Of a stretch of 64,000 nucleotides of DNA, positions 36,420 through 45,537 are shown one piece after another. The notes beneath the pieces are model-generated. The model ran no database searches and was not told the origin of the DNA. It saw nothing but the letters and a program-made list of their open reading frames with translations. The translations under genes and the position numbers were made by a program. Source of the stretch: Cyanobacteria bacterium REEB459 (lineage in GTDB: Bacteria > Cyanobacteriota > Cyanobacteriia > Phormidesmidales > Phormidesmidaceae); contig JAGWXD010000007.1 of assembly GCA_018970085.1 (NCBI GenBank), forward strand, positions 1 through 64,000. Direction: 5' to 3'. Numbering within the stretch: the first letter of the stretch is position 1; each line of letters opens with the position of its first letter.

Positions 36420-37136
36420 CTACAGATCGTCTACCAACTTGAGGTCTCGTAGGGCACTAACATCAAGGCGAATCGCTGGACCCATGGTGGCAGAAACCGC
36501 AACTGTACGCCAGTAACGACCCTTGGCCCCTGATGGACGATTGCGATCAATACATTCTTGCAGTGCCTTTAAATTGGCCAGCAAATCTTCGACAGCAAAA
36601 CCAGCCTTGCCAAACATAACATGAACAATGCCGGTTTTGTCAGCCCGAAACTCTAATTTACCAGCTTTAAATTCAGCGATCGCCTGGGGCAGGTCAAAGG
36701 TTACAGTTCCCCCCTTGGGAGAAGGCATCAAACCACGGGGACCCAACTGACGACCCAGCTTTGCCACCTGAGGCATAACATCAGGGGTAGCAATCAGGAT
36801 ATCAAAGTCCATCATGCCCTTTTGAATTTCATCAATTAACTCTTCTGAGCCCACCAGATCAGCCCCGGCAGCGGTCGCCTCGGCCACCTTTTCGCCTTTA
36901 GCAATCACCGCCACCCGAATGGTTTGCCCCGTTCCTTTGGGCAAAATCACCGTAGTCCGCAATTGCTGATCGGTATACTTAGGATCAATACCCAAGCGAA
37001 TATGGGCCTCAGCCGATTCTGGAAACTTAGCGGTCGCAGTTTCCCTCAATAAATTCAAGGCTTCCAGGGGTTCGTATAGGCGGTCCTCCACCTTTGCCTG
37101 GGCAGCTTGTAGTCGTTTTGAAACGTTCCTAGTCAT
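36420..37136 (-). CDS. rplA: 50S ribosomal protein L1
   Basis: Forms the mobile L1 stalk near the ribosomal E site. The 238-residue length and motifs are standard: [53 protein letters not shown] and [16 protein letters not shown]. It lies third from the end of the cluster, 143 bases after rplK and before the attenuator-like leader. Confidence 0.98.
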   Translation of the reverse strand: MTRNVSKRLQAAQAKVEDRLYEPLEALNLLRETATAKFPESAEAHIRLGIDPKYTDQQLRTTVILPKGTGQTIRVAVIAKGEKVAEATAAGADLVGSEELIDEIQKGMMDFDILIATPDVMPQVAKLGRQLGPRGLMPSPKGGTVTFDLPQAIAEFKAGKLEFRADKTGIVHVMFGKAGFAVEDLLANLKALQECIDRNRPSGAKGRYWRTVAVSATMGPAIRLDVSALRDLKLVDDL

Positions 37137-37279
37137 TTTTTCTCCTCGGGGTAATAGCGAAGCTAAGCCTCTTCCCCAAACGTGAATGGTTTACAAAAAA
37201 ACTTTAATTCGAGCATTAAAGTTAGCTAATCGGTGCAGCCCTGTAGCTCCCTAACCAGTCTAGCGGATTATTCCAACCC

Positions 37280-37705
37280 TTAGTCTGCAATAGTCACCCC
37301 CATATTACGAGCTGTTCCTTCCACTATTCGCATGGCCGCCTCAACATCGTTGGCGTTGAGATCGGGCAGCTTGGTTTCAGCAATCTCTCGTAATTGGGAG
37401 CGAGTGATAGAACCCACTTTTTTAGACTTAGGTTCCCCCGATCCAGTTTCAATACCAGCCGCCTTCTTAATCAGCACTGAAGCAGGGGGTGTCTTGAGAA
37501 TAAAGGTAAAACTACGGTCTTCAAAAACAGAGATTTCCACTGGCACCACCAGGCCAACCTTATCCTGGGTGCGGGCGTTATACTCCTTACAAAAGGCCAT
37601 AATATTGACCCCATGCTGGCCCAGGGCCGGCCCAATCGGCGGAGCAGGGTTAGCCTTACCAGCAGGAATTGCCAGCTTAATCAATGCAACAACTTTTTTG
37701 GCCAT
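37280..37705 (-). CDS. rplK: 50S ribosomal protein L11
   Basis: Binds the GTPase centre of 23S rRNA together with the L10-L12 stalk. The 141-residue protein has the proline-rich loop [20 protein letters not shown] and the C-terminal rRNA-binding part ([20 protein letters not shown]). It begins three bases after the nusG stop, so the two are surely cotranscribed. Confidence 0.98.
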   Translation of the reverse strand: MAKKVVALIKLAIPAGKANPAPPIGPALGQHGVNIMAFCKEYNARTQDKVGLVVPVEISVFEDRSFTFILKTPPASVLIKKAAGIETGSGEPKSKKVGSITRSQLREIAETKLPDLNANDVEAAMRIVEGTARNMGVTIAD

Positions 37706-37708
37706 TAT

Positions 37709-38401
37709 CTAACTCTCTTTTTCCACTTGATTAAATTCCAATTCCACGGGGGTGTCTCGCCCAAAAATTGATAACAGGGCTTTGAGTTTACTCCGTTCTG
37801 GGCTAACTTCTACCACCTCGCCTTCAAAATCTTTAAAGGGACCCGATAGCACCGTAATTTTATCCCCTGGGGCCATATCAATTTTGACCACAGGTTTTTG
37901 TTCTTCGGTACGCTTAAAGATGCGCTTAACCTCGCCAGGACTGAGGGGCATAGGTTTGACGTGACCCCGTCCCCGACCATAGGCTCGTCGTTGTTCAGCA
38001 CCTACAAAATTAATCACATGGGGGGTATTTTTTACCACAGACCAGGTTTCATCGTCCATGTACATTTTCACTAGCACATAGCCTGGAAAAACCTTTTCTT
38101 CTATGTTTTGCCGACTGCCGTCCTTACGCAGCTTAATAGCGGGGGTTTGGGGAATCTCAATCTGAAAGATACGATTAATAACATCCAGGGTGCCCGACCG
38201 CTGTTCTAGATCCAGTTTGACTCGTTTCTCGCAACCCGATGCCACCTGTACGGCATACCAGTGAGCTCGACGCTGAAAGAAACCGGCAGCCTGGTCCTCA
38301 TTGTCTGGGACCACCGTCTCGAGCGTCTGGTCAAGATCTCCATCTCCAGAAGGGTCAGAGGCAGCTGTATCCTCTCCAAAATTATCAACGCTCACCACCA
38401 T
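37709..38401 (-). CDS. nusG: Transcription antitermination/elongation factor NusG
   Basis: Binds RNA polymerase and couples it to Rho or the ribosome. The protein is 230 residues: an acidic N-terminal extension of about 45 residues (SGDGDLDQTLETVVPDNED), then the NGN domain (WYAVQVASGCEKRVKLDLEQ) and a C-terminal KOW domain (GDKITVLSGPFKDFEGEVVE). I chose the start at 38401 because it overlaps the secE stop as TAATG, an arrangement that couples translation; the frame is open 24 bases further upstream. Confidence 0.96.
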   Translation of the reverse strand: MVVSVDNFGEDTAASDPSGDGDLDQTLETVVPDNEDQAAGFFQRRAHWYAVQVASGCEKRVKLDLEQRSGTLDVINRIFQIEIPQTPAIKLRKDGSRQNIEEKVFPGYVLVKMYMDDETWSVVKNTPHVINFVGAEQRRAYGRGRGHVKPMPLSPGEVKRIFKRTEEQKPVVKIDMAPGDKITVLSGPFKDFEGEVVEVSPERSKLKALLSIFGRDTPVELEFNQVEKES

Positions 38402-38676
38402 TAGAACACCTGCCTTGAAACCCATCCAAACAGTTGATCGACCAGATAAATAAGAATCGTAGACAGGCTCACCATCAGAATCACTGCCAGGGACTCACTG
38501 ATAAGTTGCTGACGACCAGGCCACACAACCTTACCCAGCTCTTCTCTGGTTTCCTGCAAAAAAGTACCTGGGTTAAACCCGTCACCGGTCTCCTTGACTT
38601 CTATAGCCTTGCGAGTAGGCTCGGCAATCCCATCTTTTTTAGCCACTGGTTTAGCTCCTGCTGAACTGGAGTGCAT
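38401..38676 (-). CDS. secE: Preprotein translocase subunit SecE
   Basis: A small membrane subunit of the SecYEG channel. The 91-residue protein has a hydrophilic start, the conserved amphipathic segment FLQETREELGKVVWPGRQQL and one transmembrane helix (LAVILMVSLSTILIYLVDQL). The stop codon shares one base with the nusG start (TAATG). The tRNA-Trp gene lies about 130 bases upstream, the same order as in many bacteria. Confidence 0.97.
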   Translation of the reverse strand: MHSSSAGAKPVAKKDGIAEPTRKAIEVKETGDGFNPGTFLQETREELGKVVWPGRQQLISESLAVILMVSLSTILIYLVDQLFGWVSRQVF

Positions 38677-38805
38677 ACCCTGGGGGTATTGACCTGATAA
38701 ATAGGCTGCCCAACTACGATGGAGACAGGGCTAGCCACCCTACAACAGTAGCTTAGAACCAAAAAACTGGAAATAAGCCCCTGGGGGTGGCTAGCATCGG
38801 CTCAG

Positions 38806-38878
38806 CGCGCCCTGGAGGACTCGAACCCCCGACATCGGGTTTTGGAGACCCGCGTTCTACCAACTGAACTAAGGACGC
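38806..38878 (-). tRNA. trnW: tRNA-Trp (anticodon CCA)
   Basis: A cloverleaf of 73 bases without encoded CCA. The acceptor stem GCGTCCT pairs with AGGGCGC with one T-G pair, followed by G as discriminator. The anticodon stem-loop is GCGGGTCTCCAAAACCCGA region with CCA in the loop. The T arm is GGGGG-TTCGAGT-CCTCC. It lies between rplS and secE on the same strand. Confidence 0.95.
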
Positions 38879-38934
38879 CTGGGATCGTAATTGCACAGCG
38901 AACTAACTGAGTAAGAACCCGGTATATACCCAGT

Positions 38935-39300
38935 TTACTTGATCGGACGATCGAATCGCTGCTTTAGGCGAGTTGCCTTACCGACTCGATCGCGCAGGTA
39001 GTAAAGCTTAGCCCGACGAGCCTTACCACGCCTGAGCACAGTGATATCAGCAACCTTGGGAGCATGGAGCAGAAATACCCGCTCTACCCCAACCCCTTGA
39101 AAAATTTTGCGAACCGTGATGGTCCGATTGATACCGCCATGGCGCATAGCTATGACCGTACCCTCGTAGGGCTGAATCCGCTCCTTTCCACCTTCCTGAA
39201 TACGTACGCCAACACGAATGGTGTCGCCCACATAAATATCAGGCAGGTCTTGTTTTAAGTGTTCCGCCTCAATGGAGCGGATAATCTGTTCTGCGTTCAT
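38935..39300 (-). CDS. rplS: 50S ribosomal protein L19
   Basis: A protein at the 30S-50S subunit interface. It has 121 residues, with the family motifs [36 protein letters not shown] and [20 protein letters not shown] placed the start at 39300 ([15 protein letters not shown]), which is the normal N-terminus; the frame is open to 39357. It is the first gene of the expression cluster on the minus strand, followed by tRNA-Trp. Confidence 0.97.
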   Translation of the reverse strand: MNAEQIIRSIEAEHLKQDLPDIYVGDTIRVGVRIQEGGKERIQPYEGTVIAMRHGGINRTITVRKIFQGVGVERVFLLHAPKVADITVLRRGKARRAKLYYLRDRVGKATRLKQRFDRPIK

Positions 39301-39384
39301 AGAACCTGCAAATGTGCACGGTCTTTGATTATAGGTGATCGATCTAGACAAACACAAGAGTTGGCGGCCAGAGGCGGGGGCTTT

Positions 39385-41454
39385 TCAAACATTGCCGCGC
39401 TCGATTAAAACCACCACTGAGCGAGGCTGGACCCGGTAGGTAGCCTCGCTCCAGGCTAAGGCTTGGTCAGGATGGCAAAAGTCACCAGGGGGCAGCAGGG
39501 CTGTATCAACAATGCGACCCCAACATTGGTGGCTAGCCAGAGGGGGAACCTCAAAAACCAGCTCCTCCCAGTAGGCGTTGATCATGGCGTGGAGTTGCTC
39601 CCCAGCGTCAGGATAGCGCAGGGTAAAGGCCAGGCTGTGGGATTGATCGGACCAGTCGGGTTGCCCCAGGCGACACCCATGCCAGACCAGATGGGGTTCG
39701 TGGTGCCAGGTGGGGGTTACCCGCAGTCGATGTTCGAGCCGAAATACCTTGAGGGTTTGGATGACGTGAATCAATCCCCGGGTAAATCGCAGCAAATATT
39801 TTTCCCGTTCTAGGGCCGTCCAATCAAACCAGCTGATGTCGTTATTTTGACAGTAGGCGTTGTTATTACCCCCTTGAGAACGGCGAACCTCATCCCCCAT
39901 TAAAAGCATGGGAGTCCCCTGGGAAATCAGCAGCAGGGTGAGAAAGTTTTTAATCTGTTGGCACCGTAAATGGGTCACGGCGGAGTCATGGCTGGGTCCC
40001 TCTACACCACAGTTCCAACTGTGGTTGAAGTCGCTGCCATCGTGATTGAAATGGCCATTGGCACTATTGTCTTTGTGGTTGTAGGAAACCAGGTCGTTGA
40101 GGGTAAAGCCATCATGGCAGGTAATAAAGTGAATACTGCGGTTGGGCTCCCGGTTAGGTTGGGGGTAAATGTCAGGGCTACCCAACAACCGGTTCGATAG
40201 GGCTGGCACCATGCCCCTGTCACCTTTGACAAACTGTCTGAGGTGGTCCCGGTAGGGGCCGTTCCATTCGGCGAAGCGATCGCCAATAAAGCTACCCACC
40301 TGGTACAGTCCTGCCGCATCCCAGGCTTCGGCAATCAACTTGGTGCCTGCCAAAACGGGGTCAGACTCAATGCTCCAGAGGATCGGGGGATCGGCCAGGG
40401 GCTGACCCGCCATATCCCGCGATAGGACAGAGGCCAGGTCAAAGCGAAACCCATCTACATGCATCTGGGCCACCCAGTAGCGCAAACTATCTAGAATCAA
40501 GCGCCCCACCACGGCATGGCTGGCCTTGAGGGTATTGCCGCAGCCACTGTAGTTAGAGTAATAAATCGGATTCTCCTCAAGGAGATAGTAGGTCGCGTTG
40601 TCAATACCTCTAAAGCTAAGGATGGGGCCTTCGTGGTTGCCCTCCGCTGAGTGGTTAAACACCACATCTAAAATCACCTCAATGCCAGCCCGGTGAAGCA
40701 TCTTCACCAGGTCACGAAACTCGGTCATCGGCCCCAGGGGATCTTTGCGGGAACTATAGGCTCGATGGGGCGTGAAAAAGCCCAGGGTGCTGTAACCCCA
40801 ATAGTTTTCCAAGCCAGGATGACTATCCTGGGGATCAAACTGATGCACCGGCAACAACTCTACGGCGGTTATACCCAGGGATTTCAGGTAGGGAATCTTG
40901 TCGATAATACCGGCGAAGGTGCCTCGTTTTTCTGGTGCCAGACCCGAGGAGGGATGGCGGGTAAACCCCCCCACGTGCATTTCGTAGATGACGCTGGCAG
41001 CATAGGGAATGTGTAGCGGGCGATCGCCTTCCCAATCGTAGCTGCGATCATCCACGACCACCGCCTTTAGGGCGGTAGCACAGTTATCACCGGGCTCCAG
41101 AGCCGCCTGGCGATCGTAGTCTTCCTGGCCAACAATGGCCCGGGCGTAGGGATCCAGCACTACCTTAGAGGCATCAAAGCGATGGCCCTGTGCCGGGGCC
41201 CAGGGCCCATGGACACGAAAGCCATAGACTTGGCCTGCCCGCACCCCCGGCACAAACCCATGCCAATAATAGGAGGTGCGATGCTTTTGACTATCGAGAC
41301 CAATGACCCGACTGGGCTGGCGGATATTTTCAGAATTAAATAGCAGTAGATCAACCCCGGTCGCATGTTTAGAATAAAGACAAAAGTTTGCACCGGTGGC
41401 ATAGAGGGTCGCCCCTAGGGGATAGCTTTGACCGGGCAGTACTTGACAATCCAT
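39385..41454 (-). CDS. glgX: Glycogen debranching enzyme (isoamylase type, GH13)
   Basis: Cuts alpha-1,6 branches of glycogen during breakdown. The 689-residue protein has an N-terminal CBM48-like part (YPLGATLYATGANFCLYSKH) and a GH13 barrel. The catalytic Asp is in MHVDGFRFDLASVLSRD, the acid/base Glu in LIAEAWDAAGLYQVG, and the transition-state His-Asp in FITCHDGFTLNDLV. MLLMGDEVRRSQGGNNNAYC near the end is typical of GlgX. I prefer the start at 41454 (MDCQVLPGQSYPLGA); the frame continues upstream to 41550. It follows no obvious partner gene. Confidence 0.95.
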   Translation of the reverse strand: MDCQVLPGQSYPLGATLYATGANFCLYSKHATGVDLLLFNSENIRQPSRVIGLDSQKHRTSYYWHGFVPGVRAGQVYGFRVHGPWAPAQGHRFDASKVVLDPYARAIVGQEDYDRQAALEPGDNCATALKAVVVDDRSYDWEGDRPLHIPYAASVIYEMHVGGFTRHPSSGLAPEKRGTFAGIIDKIPYLKSLGITAVELLPVHQFDPQDSHPGLENYWGYSTLGFFTPHRAYSSRKDPLGPMTEFRDLVKMLHRAGIEVILDVVFNHSAEGNHEGPILSFRGIDNATYYLLEENPIYYSNYSGCGNTLKASHAVVGRLILDSLRYWVAQMHVDGFRFDLASVLSRDMAGQPLADPPILWSIESDPVLAGTKLIAEAWDAAGLYQVGSFIGDRFAEWNGPYRDHLRQFVKGDRGMVPALSNRLLGSPDIYPQPNREPNRSIHFITCHDGFTLNDLVSYNHKDNSANGHFNHDGSDFNHSWNCGVEGPSHDSAVTHLRCQQIKNFLTLLLISQGTPMLLMGDEVRRSQGGNNNAYCQNNDISWFDWTALEREKYLLRFTRGLIHVIQTLKVFRLEHRLRVTPTWHHEPHLVWHGCRLGQPDWSDQSHSLAFTLRYPDAGEQLHAMINAYWEELVFEVPPLASHQCWGRIVDTALLPPGDFCHPDQALAWSEATYRVQPRSVVVLIERGNV

Positions 41455-41725
41455 AGAGCCGTGACAATGTAAAGATGACCTGGGTAAGGATGACCTGGGG
41501 ATTGGGCAACCCCCTCCGCAGGGGCTATCTCTTCCATTATGGAACCCCATGGCGGAACCCTATGATGGACATCTACAGGGGCAGATGGATTAGATTAAGT
41601 CCATAGCGGCGCTGGCGCGATGCTACCCCTGTAATCCTTACCCATGGCTACCAGCACCCTAGCCCGCTTTGGTATTGTTATGCCTAGTGTTGCCAGCCAT
41701 TTTCAAGATTCTTAAGCGATCTCCT

Positions 41726-42829
41726 ATGGATAGCCCGATTCGACCCCATACCCATCTCCGCCCTGGCGACCAGGTGGTTTATCGGATTTTAGATGCCAAT
41801 CTGGATCGCAGTCGCGAAGCGCTGAGAATTATTGAAGAATGGTGCCGCTTTGGCCTTAATCACCCTGGCTATACCGACCAGCTCAAGCATCTGCGCCAAA
41901 CCCTGGGACAGTGGCATAGCGCCGATCTGCGACTAGCCCGCGATACGCCTAACGATCCGGGCACCCAGATCACCCATCCCCAGGAAGTAGCACGACCCAA
42001 CCTCCAGGCCGTGCTTCAGGCTAACTTTTGCCGTCTGCAGGAATCCCTGCGGGTGCTGGAGGAATACGGCAAACTCTACCAGACCGAGTTCGCCCTGGCT
42101 TGCAAAGCGGTGCGCTATCAAGTCTATACCCTGGAAAGTCAGTTACTTGGTAGCTATCGTCACCAACGCCTGCACCAAGCCCTCACCTACCTGGTTACCT
42201 CGCCCCAGGACAATCTGCTGGCGGTGGTAGAGGCCGCCTTGCAAGGAGGCATTGCCATGGTTCAGTACCGCGATAAGCGCAGCGAAGATTGTCTGCGTTT
42301 GGAGTTAGCCCAGCAACTAAAACAGCTCTGCCATCACTATCAGGCCTTATTTCTGGTTAACGACCGGGTCGATTTGGCTCTGGCGGTGGAGGCGGACGGC
42401 GTCCACCTGGGGCAAACTGATTTGCCCATTGCCGTAGCTCGCCAGTTGCTGGGTAGTCAACGAATTATTGGCCGATCGACCACCAACCCGGAGGAAATGG
42501 AACGGGCCCTGGAGGAGGGGGCTGACTATATCGGGGTGGGGCCCGTCTATAGCACCCCCACTAAACCCGGTAAGGCAGCAGCCGGTTTAGAGTACCTCCG
42601 TTATGCCAGTAGTCATGCCCCGGTGCCCTGGTTTGCGATCGGGGGCATTGATGTTGATAACCTGGGGCAGGTACTGGCGGCGGGGGCTCAGCGGGTAGCG
42701 GTGGTCCGGGCGGTAATGGCAGCGGCAAACCCCACCCTGATTGCCCAGTATTTTGTAACCCAAACAGACTACTCTCAACGGTTCCATCGCTCCCCCGGGT
42801 TGCCAGGGGAGCAGGGCGACCAGGGCTGA
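41726..42829 (+). CDS. thiE: Thiamine phosphate synthase with N-terminal ThiD2-like domain
   Basis: Joins HMP-PP and thiazole phosphate to form thiamine phosphate. The C-terminal 200 residues are ThiE (MVQYRDKRSEDCLRLELAQQ, LFLVNDRVDLALAVEADGVH, GVGPVYSTPTKPGKAAAG). The N-terminal 150 residues (RILDANLDRSREALRIIEEW) are the ThiD2-like domain seen in cyanobacterial ThiE; in some bacteria ThiD2 has HMP-phosphate kinase activity. ATG 41726 (MDSPIRPHTHLR) is preferred over the open frame to 41669. thiS lies 67 bases downstream, so the two form a thiamine operon. Confidence 0.95.
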   Translation: MDSPIRPHTHLRPGDQVVYRILDANLDRSREALRIIEEWCRFGLNHPGYTDQLKHLRQTLGQWHSADLRLARDTPNDPGTQITHPQEVARPNLQAVLQANFCRLQESLRVLEEYGKLYQTEFALACKAVRYQVYTLESQLLGSYRHQRLHQALTYLVTSPQDNLLAVVEAALQGGIAMVQYRDKRSEDCLRLELAQQLKQLCHHYQALFLVNDRVDLALAVEADGVHLGQTDLPIAVARQLLGSQRIIGRSTTNPEEMERALEEGADYIGVGPVYSTPTKPGKAAAGLEYLRYASSHAPVPWFAIGGIDVDNLGQVLAAGAQRVAVVRAVMAAANPTLIAQYFVTQTDYSQRFHRSPGLPGEQGDQG

Positions 42830-42896
42830 GCTGGCTTTGTCCTGGCTGACCAATACCTTTCAATACCTTGCTTCTGCTGATTTTGCCCCTACTGCT

Positions 42897-43121
42897 ATGG
42901 TTGACTCCAGTTTTGATAGGTTTTCTGTTTTGGTTAATGGTGAGAGCCAAATCTGTCGGTCTGGCACCCTCTTGCCTGCCTTTATAGAGTCTCTTGGCCT
43001 GAATCTGCGGTTAATCGCCATAGAGTACAATGGCGAAATATTGCCTCGCCAGCTATGGGCCACCACCCATCTCCACCCCCACGACAGGCTGGAAATTGTC
43101 ACCATTGTTGGCGGTGGCTGA
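42897..43121 (+). CDS. thiS: Sulfur carrier protein ThiS
   Basis: A ubiquitin-like sulfur carrier for the thiazole ring of thiamine. The 74-residue protein ends in VTIVGGG, the C-terminal glycines that are adenylated and thiocarboxylated. FSVLVNGESQICRSGTLLPA and IAIEYNGEILPRQLW fit the family. I placed the start at ATG 42897; the frame is open to a TTG at 42837. It follows thiE. thiG is not nearby. Confidence 0.92.
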   Translation: MVDSSFDRFSVLVNGESQICRSGTLLPAFIESLGLNLRLIAIEYNGEILPRQLWATTHLHPHDRLEIVTIVGGG

Positions 43122-43272
43122 GGTAGCCTAAGCGCTAGCCTGGCTTTAGGGGTTCGGTTTTCCCCTAGGAAATTGCCCCTCCCAGGGTCGGTGAGGAACG
43201 CGTTACAGTTATAGTCAGAACCCAAACTAGGGTTTATTTACCTCCCTTGTACGATTGAAGGCAGCATACCCA

Positions 43273-44220
43273 ATGTGGAAGACAATGAGTGGACGACTTC
43301 AACTCCCGATTAAACCTCTGATTGCCCTGGGATTAGTCGTGCTGTTATGGTTCGCTAACGCGGATGGAGCCTGGGCCGCCAGATCGGGGGGACGCATGGG
43401 GGGCGGTAGTTTTCGTTCTCCCAGTCGATCCAGCATGCCCTCTCGCGGTGCCTATGGCCCCAGCGGCGGTGGCTACTACCCGGGTGGGGGGATGGGGTTT
43501 CCCTTTTTGTTTCCCCTGTTCGGCTTTGGCGGCGGCTTTGGCGGTCTGTTTACCCTGCTGGTGTTTATTGCCATTGCCAATTTTTTAATGCGTAGTTTGC
43601 GATCGCTAAAGGGTGACAGCGACTATAGCGATGGCCCCCCCTCTAGCAATCCACCGGTAACCGTGGCCAAATTACAGGTGGGGCTGCTGGCCAATGCCCG
43701 CGGTCTCCAAGAGGACCTTAACCGAATTGCCCTGGAGGCCAATACCGGCAACTCAGAGGGGCTGGTCAGGCTATTACAGGAAACCACCCTAGCCCTGCTG
43801 CGCCATCCTGACTACTGGATGTACGGAGCTGTGGACAACAAACAGACCCGACTGTTGAATGCCGAGCAAGAATTCAACCGGTTTACCCTGTCTACTCGCA
43901 GTCGCTTCACCCAGGAAACCCTTTCCAATGTGAACCATCAATTGCTGCAGACCAAACCGGCAGAATTAATCGCCGCCGCCGATGACCACCAGGTTCCGGG
44001 AGAATACATTATGGCCACCCTGGTGGTGGCGGTCCAGGGGCAGCTTGATTTGCCCAATATTACTGACCCTGGCAATCTGCGCCAGGCCCTCAATCAGATT
44101 GGGGCTATTGCCCAAGACCGGCTGCTGGCAGTTGAAGTGCTCTGGACCCCCCAGCAACCCGGGGAGACTCTGAGTGCCGATGAGATGGTGGCCGAGTATC
44201 CAGACCTGACGCTGCTGTAG
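43273..44220 (+). CDS. DUF1517 family membrane protein
   Basis: A protein of about 315 residues found in cyanobacteria and plastids. It has a signal peptide (LIALGLVVLLWFANADGAWA), then a Gly/Ser/Arg-rich stretch (RSGGRMGGGSFRSPSRSS), a second hydrophobic span (FGGLFTLLVFIAIANFLMRS) and a 200-residue soluble domain that contains LQVGLLANARGLQEDLNRIA and ALLRHPDYWMYGAVD. The molecular role is not known to me; it probably sits in the thylakoid or plasma membrane. ATG 43273 is preferred over a TTG at 43255. It follows thiS by 150 bases, so it probably has its own promoter. Confidence 0.8.
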   Translation: MWKTMSGRLQLPIKPLIALGLVVLLWFANADGAWAARSGGRMGGGSFRSPSRSSMPSRGAYGPSGGGYYPGGGMGFPFLFPLFGFGGGFGGLFTLLVFIAIANFLMRSLRSLKGDSDYSDGPPSSNPPVTVAKLQVGLLANARGLQEDLNRIALEANTGNSEGLVRLLQETTLALLRHPDYWMYGAVDNKQTRLLNAEQEFNRFTLSTRSRFTQETLSNVNHQLLQTKPAELIAAADDHQVPGEYIMATLVVAVQGQLDLPNITDPGNLRQALNQIGAIAQDRLLAVEVLWTPQQPGETLSADEMVAEYPDLTLL

Positions 44221-44324
44221 GTAGGCCGGGCCGGAGCGGTTTTTGGGTGGCAAAGCGGCCAATTCTCTATATTATCAAGGGGGCATTTGCGATCGCGCCC
44301 GATTTTTCCCCTTGATCTCTGGCC

Positions 44325-45467
44325 ATGGATATCTTGAATCTGCTCACTCGCCTTCTACTATGGCTCCTGATTGGCTATTTGCTCTGGTGGGTGCTGAAGA
44401 AGTTCATTCCTGTCGGGTTTCTCACCTGGCTGGGGGGAGCGATTTTACTGCTGATGGTGGCTTCAGTCTTTATTGCCCCCGGCAACAAACCCCTTAGCCC
44501 CCTCTGGCAGGTGGTAGACACCTTTTGGCAGGTAGCGTCTTTCCCCCTCAAACCTCTGGGGACAACCATTACTCTGCTAATCGTAGCCCTGGCCAATGGC
44601 ATTAAAAAAGTCGAGGGGCGGCTGGTCCTGATTGCCCTGGCAATTTTACTGGTGACCAGTACGCCCCTGGTTGCCCGAACCCTGGTGAATCAATCAGAGG
44701 GTGCCGTACAAAGAGCCTACCAGAGTCAGAAAAAACTTTGCAGCGATATTTGCAGCGTTGATCAAGTGCCCCTAAACCTGGCCAGATCCATGGTAATTCT
44801 GGGAAATAATGCCGATGAGGGGGCCAGCAGTACCCTCCCCAGTCAGATCGACGCTGAGGTTCAACTAGATCCCATGCTGGTTTCCCGATTGAATAGTGCA
44901 GCAGAGGTTTACCGGCGGATAGGGGCCGGCCAAGCCCTGGTGACCGTCACCGCAGGAGCCCTGGACAGCACTAGCGATGCCGGCAAACGAATCGATCAGC
45001 TGATTCGGCAGCGGTTAATTGGTGCAGGGATTCCGGCGGGCAACATTCAGATCAACAGCACGGGTATGGATATTCGGCAGGTGGTTCAAAGTCAAAAAAA
45101 CTACTTGAAGGACCAGGGACTCTTCATCCCACTATCTGGTAAGGTTGGGCGTCAGACGGAGCGCAACAATCGAGAGGCCAATCGGGTAGTTTTGGTAGCC
45201 CCGGCTATGACCATGCGGCGGGCTGCTCTGGCCTTTGAAAACGAGGGACTACAGGTGGTTGCCTGGCCCACCGAGCTCTACAGCACCCCTGGTCTTAAGC
45301 GGGCTAGTAAGCTGGCCCGGCTGGTGGATCTGGTGCCCAATGTGGCCGCCCTCAGGTTAACGACCCGCTATTGGGATGAACTGCTCACCTCGGTCTACTA
45401 CTATCTGAGGGGCTGGCTACCATCCTTTAGTGTGCAGTGGGACCAGGTGGTGGAAACCCTGAGCTAG
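44325..45467 (+). CDS. YdcF/ElyC-like (DUF218) membrane protein
   Basis: A protein of 380 residues with four N-terminal hydrophobic helices (LLTRLLLWLLIGYLLWWVLK, LGGAILLLMVASVFIA and two more). A soluble C-terminal domain follows that includes NREANRVVLVAPAMTMRRAA and FENEGLQVVAWPTELYSTPG. These resemble the conserved end of DUF218, whose better known members ElyC and SanA act in envelope biogenesis. The acidic motifs of typical DUF218 are poorly kept, so activity is uncertain. It lies between the DUF1517 gene and the ABC exporter gene on the same strand, about 100 and 70 bases from them. Confidence 0.7.
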   Translation: MDILNLLTRLLLWLLIGYLLWWVLKKFIPVGFLTWLGGAILLLMVASVFIAPGNKPLSPLWQVVDTFWQVASFPLKPLGTTITLLIVALANGIKKVEGRLVLIALAILLVTSTPLVARTLVNQSEGAVQRAYQSQKKLCSDICSVDQVPLNLARSMVILGNNADEGASSTLPSQIDAEVQLDPMLVSRLNSAAEVYRRIGAGQALVTVTAGALDSTSDAGKRIDQLIRQRLIGAGIPAGNIQINSTGMDIRQVVQSQKNYLKDQGLFIPLSGKVGRQTERNNREANRVVLVAPAMTMRRAALAFENEGLQVVAWPTELYSTPGLKRASKLARLVDLVPNVAALRLTTRYWDELLTSVYYYLRGWLPSFSVQWDQVVETLS

Positions 45468-45537
45468 GGTAGGGGGGGTGACACCTTAGCCAATCGGTCA
45501 CTAGGGATGGGAAATTTTTGTATTCAGGGCAAGGGCT

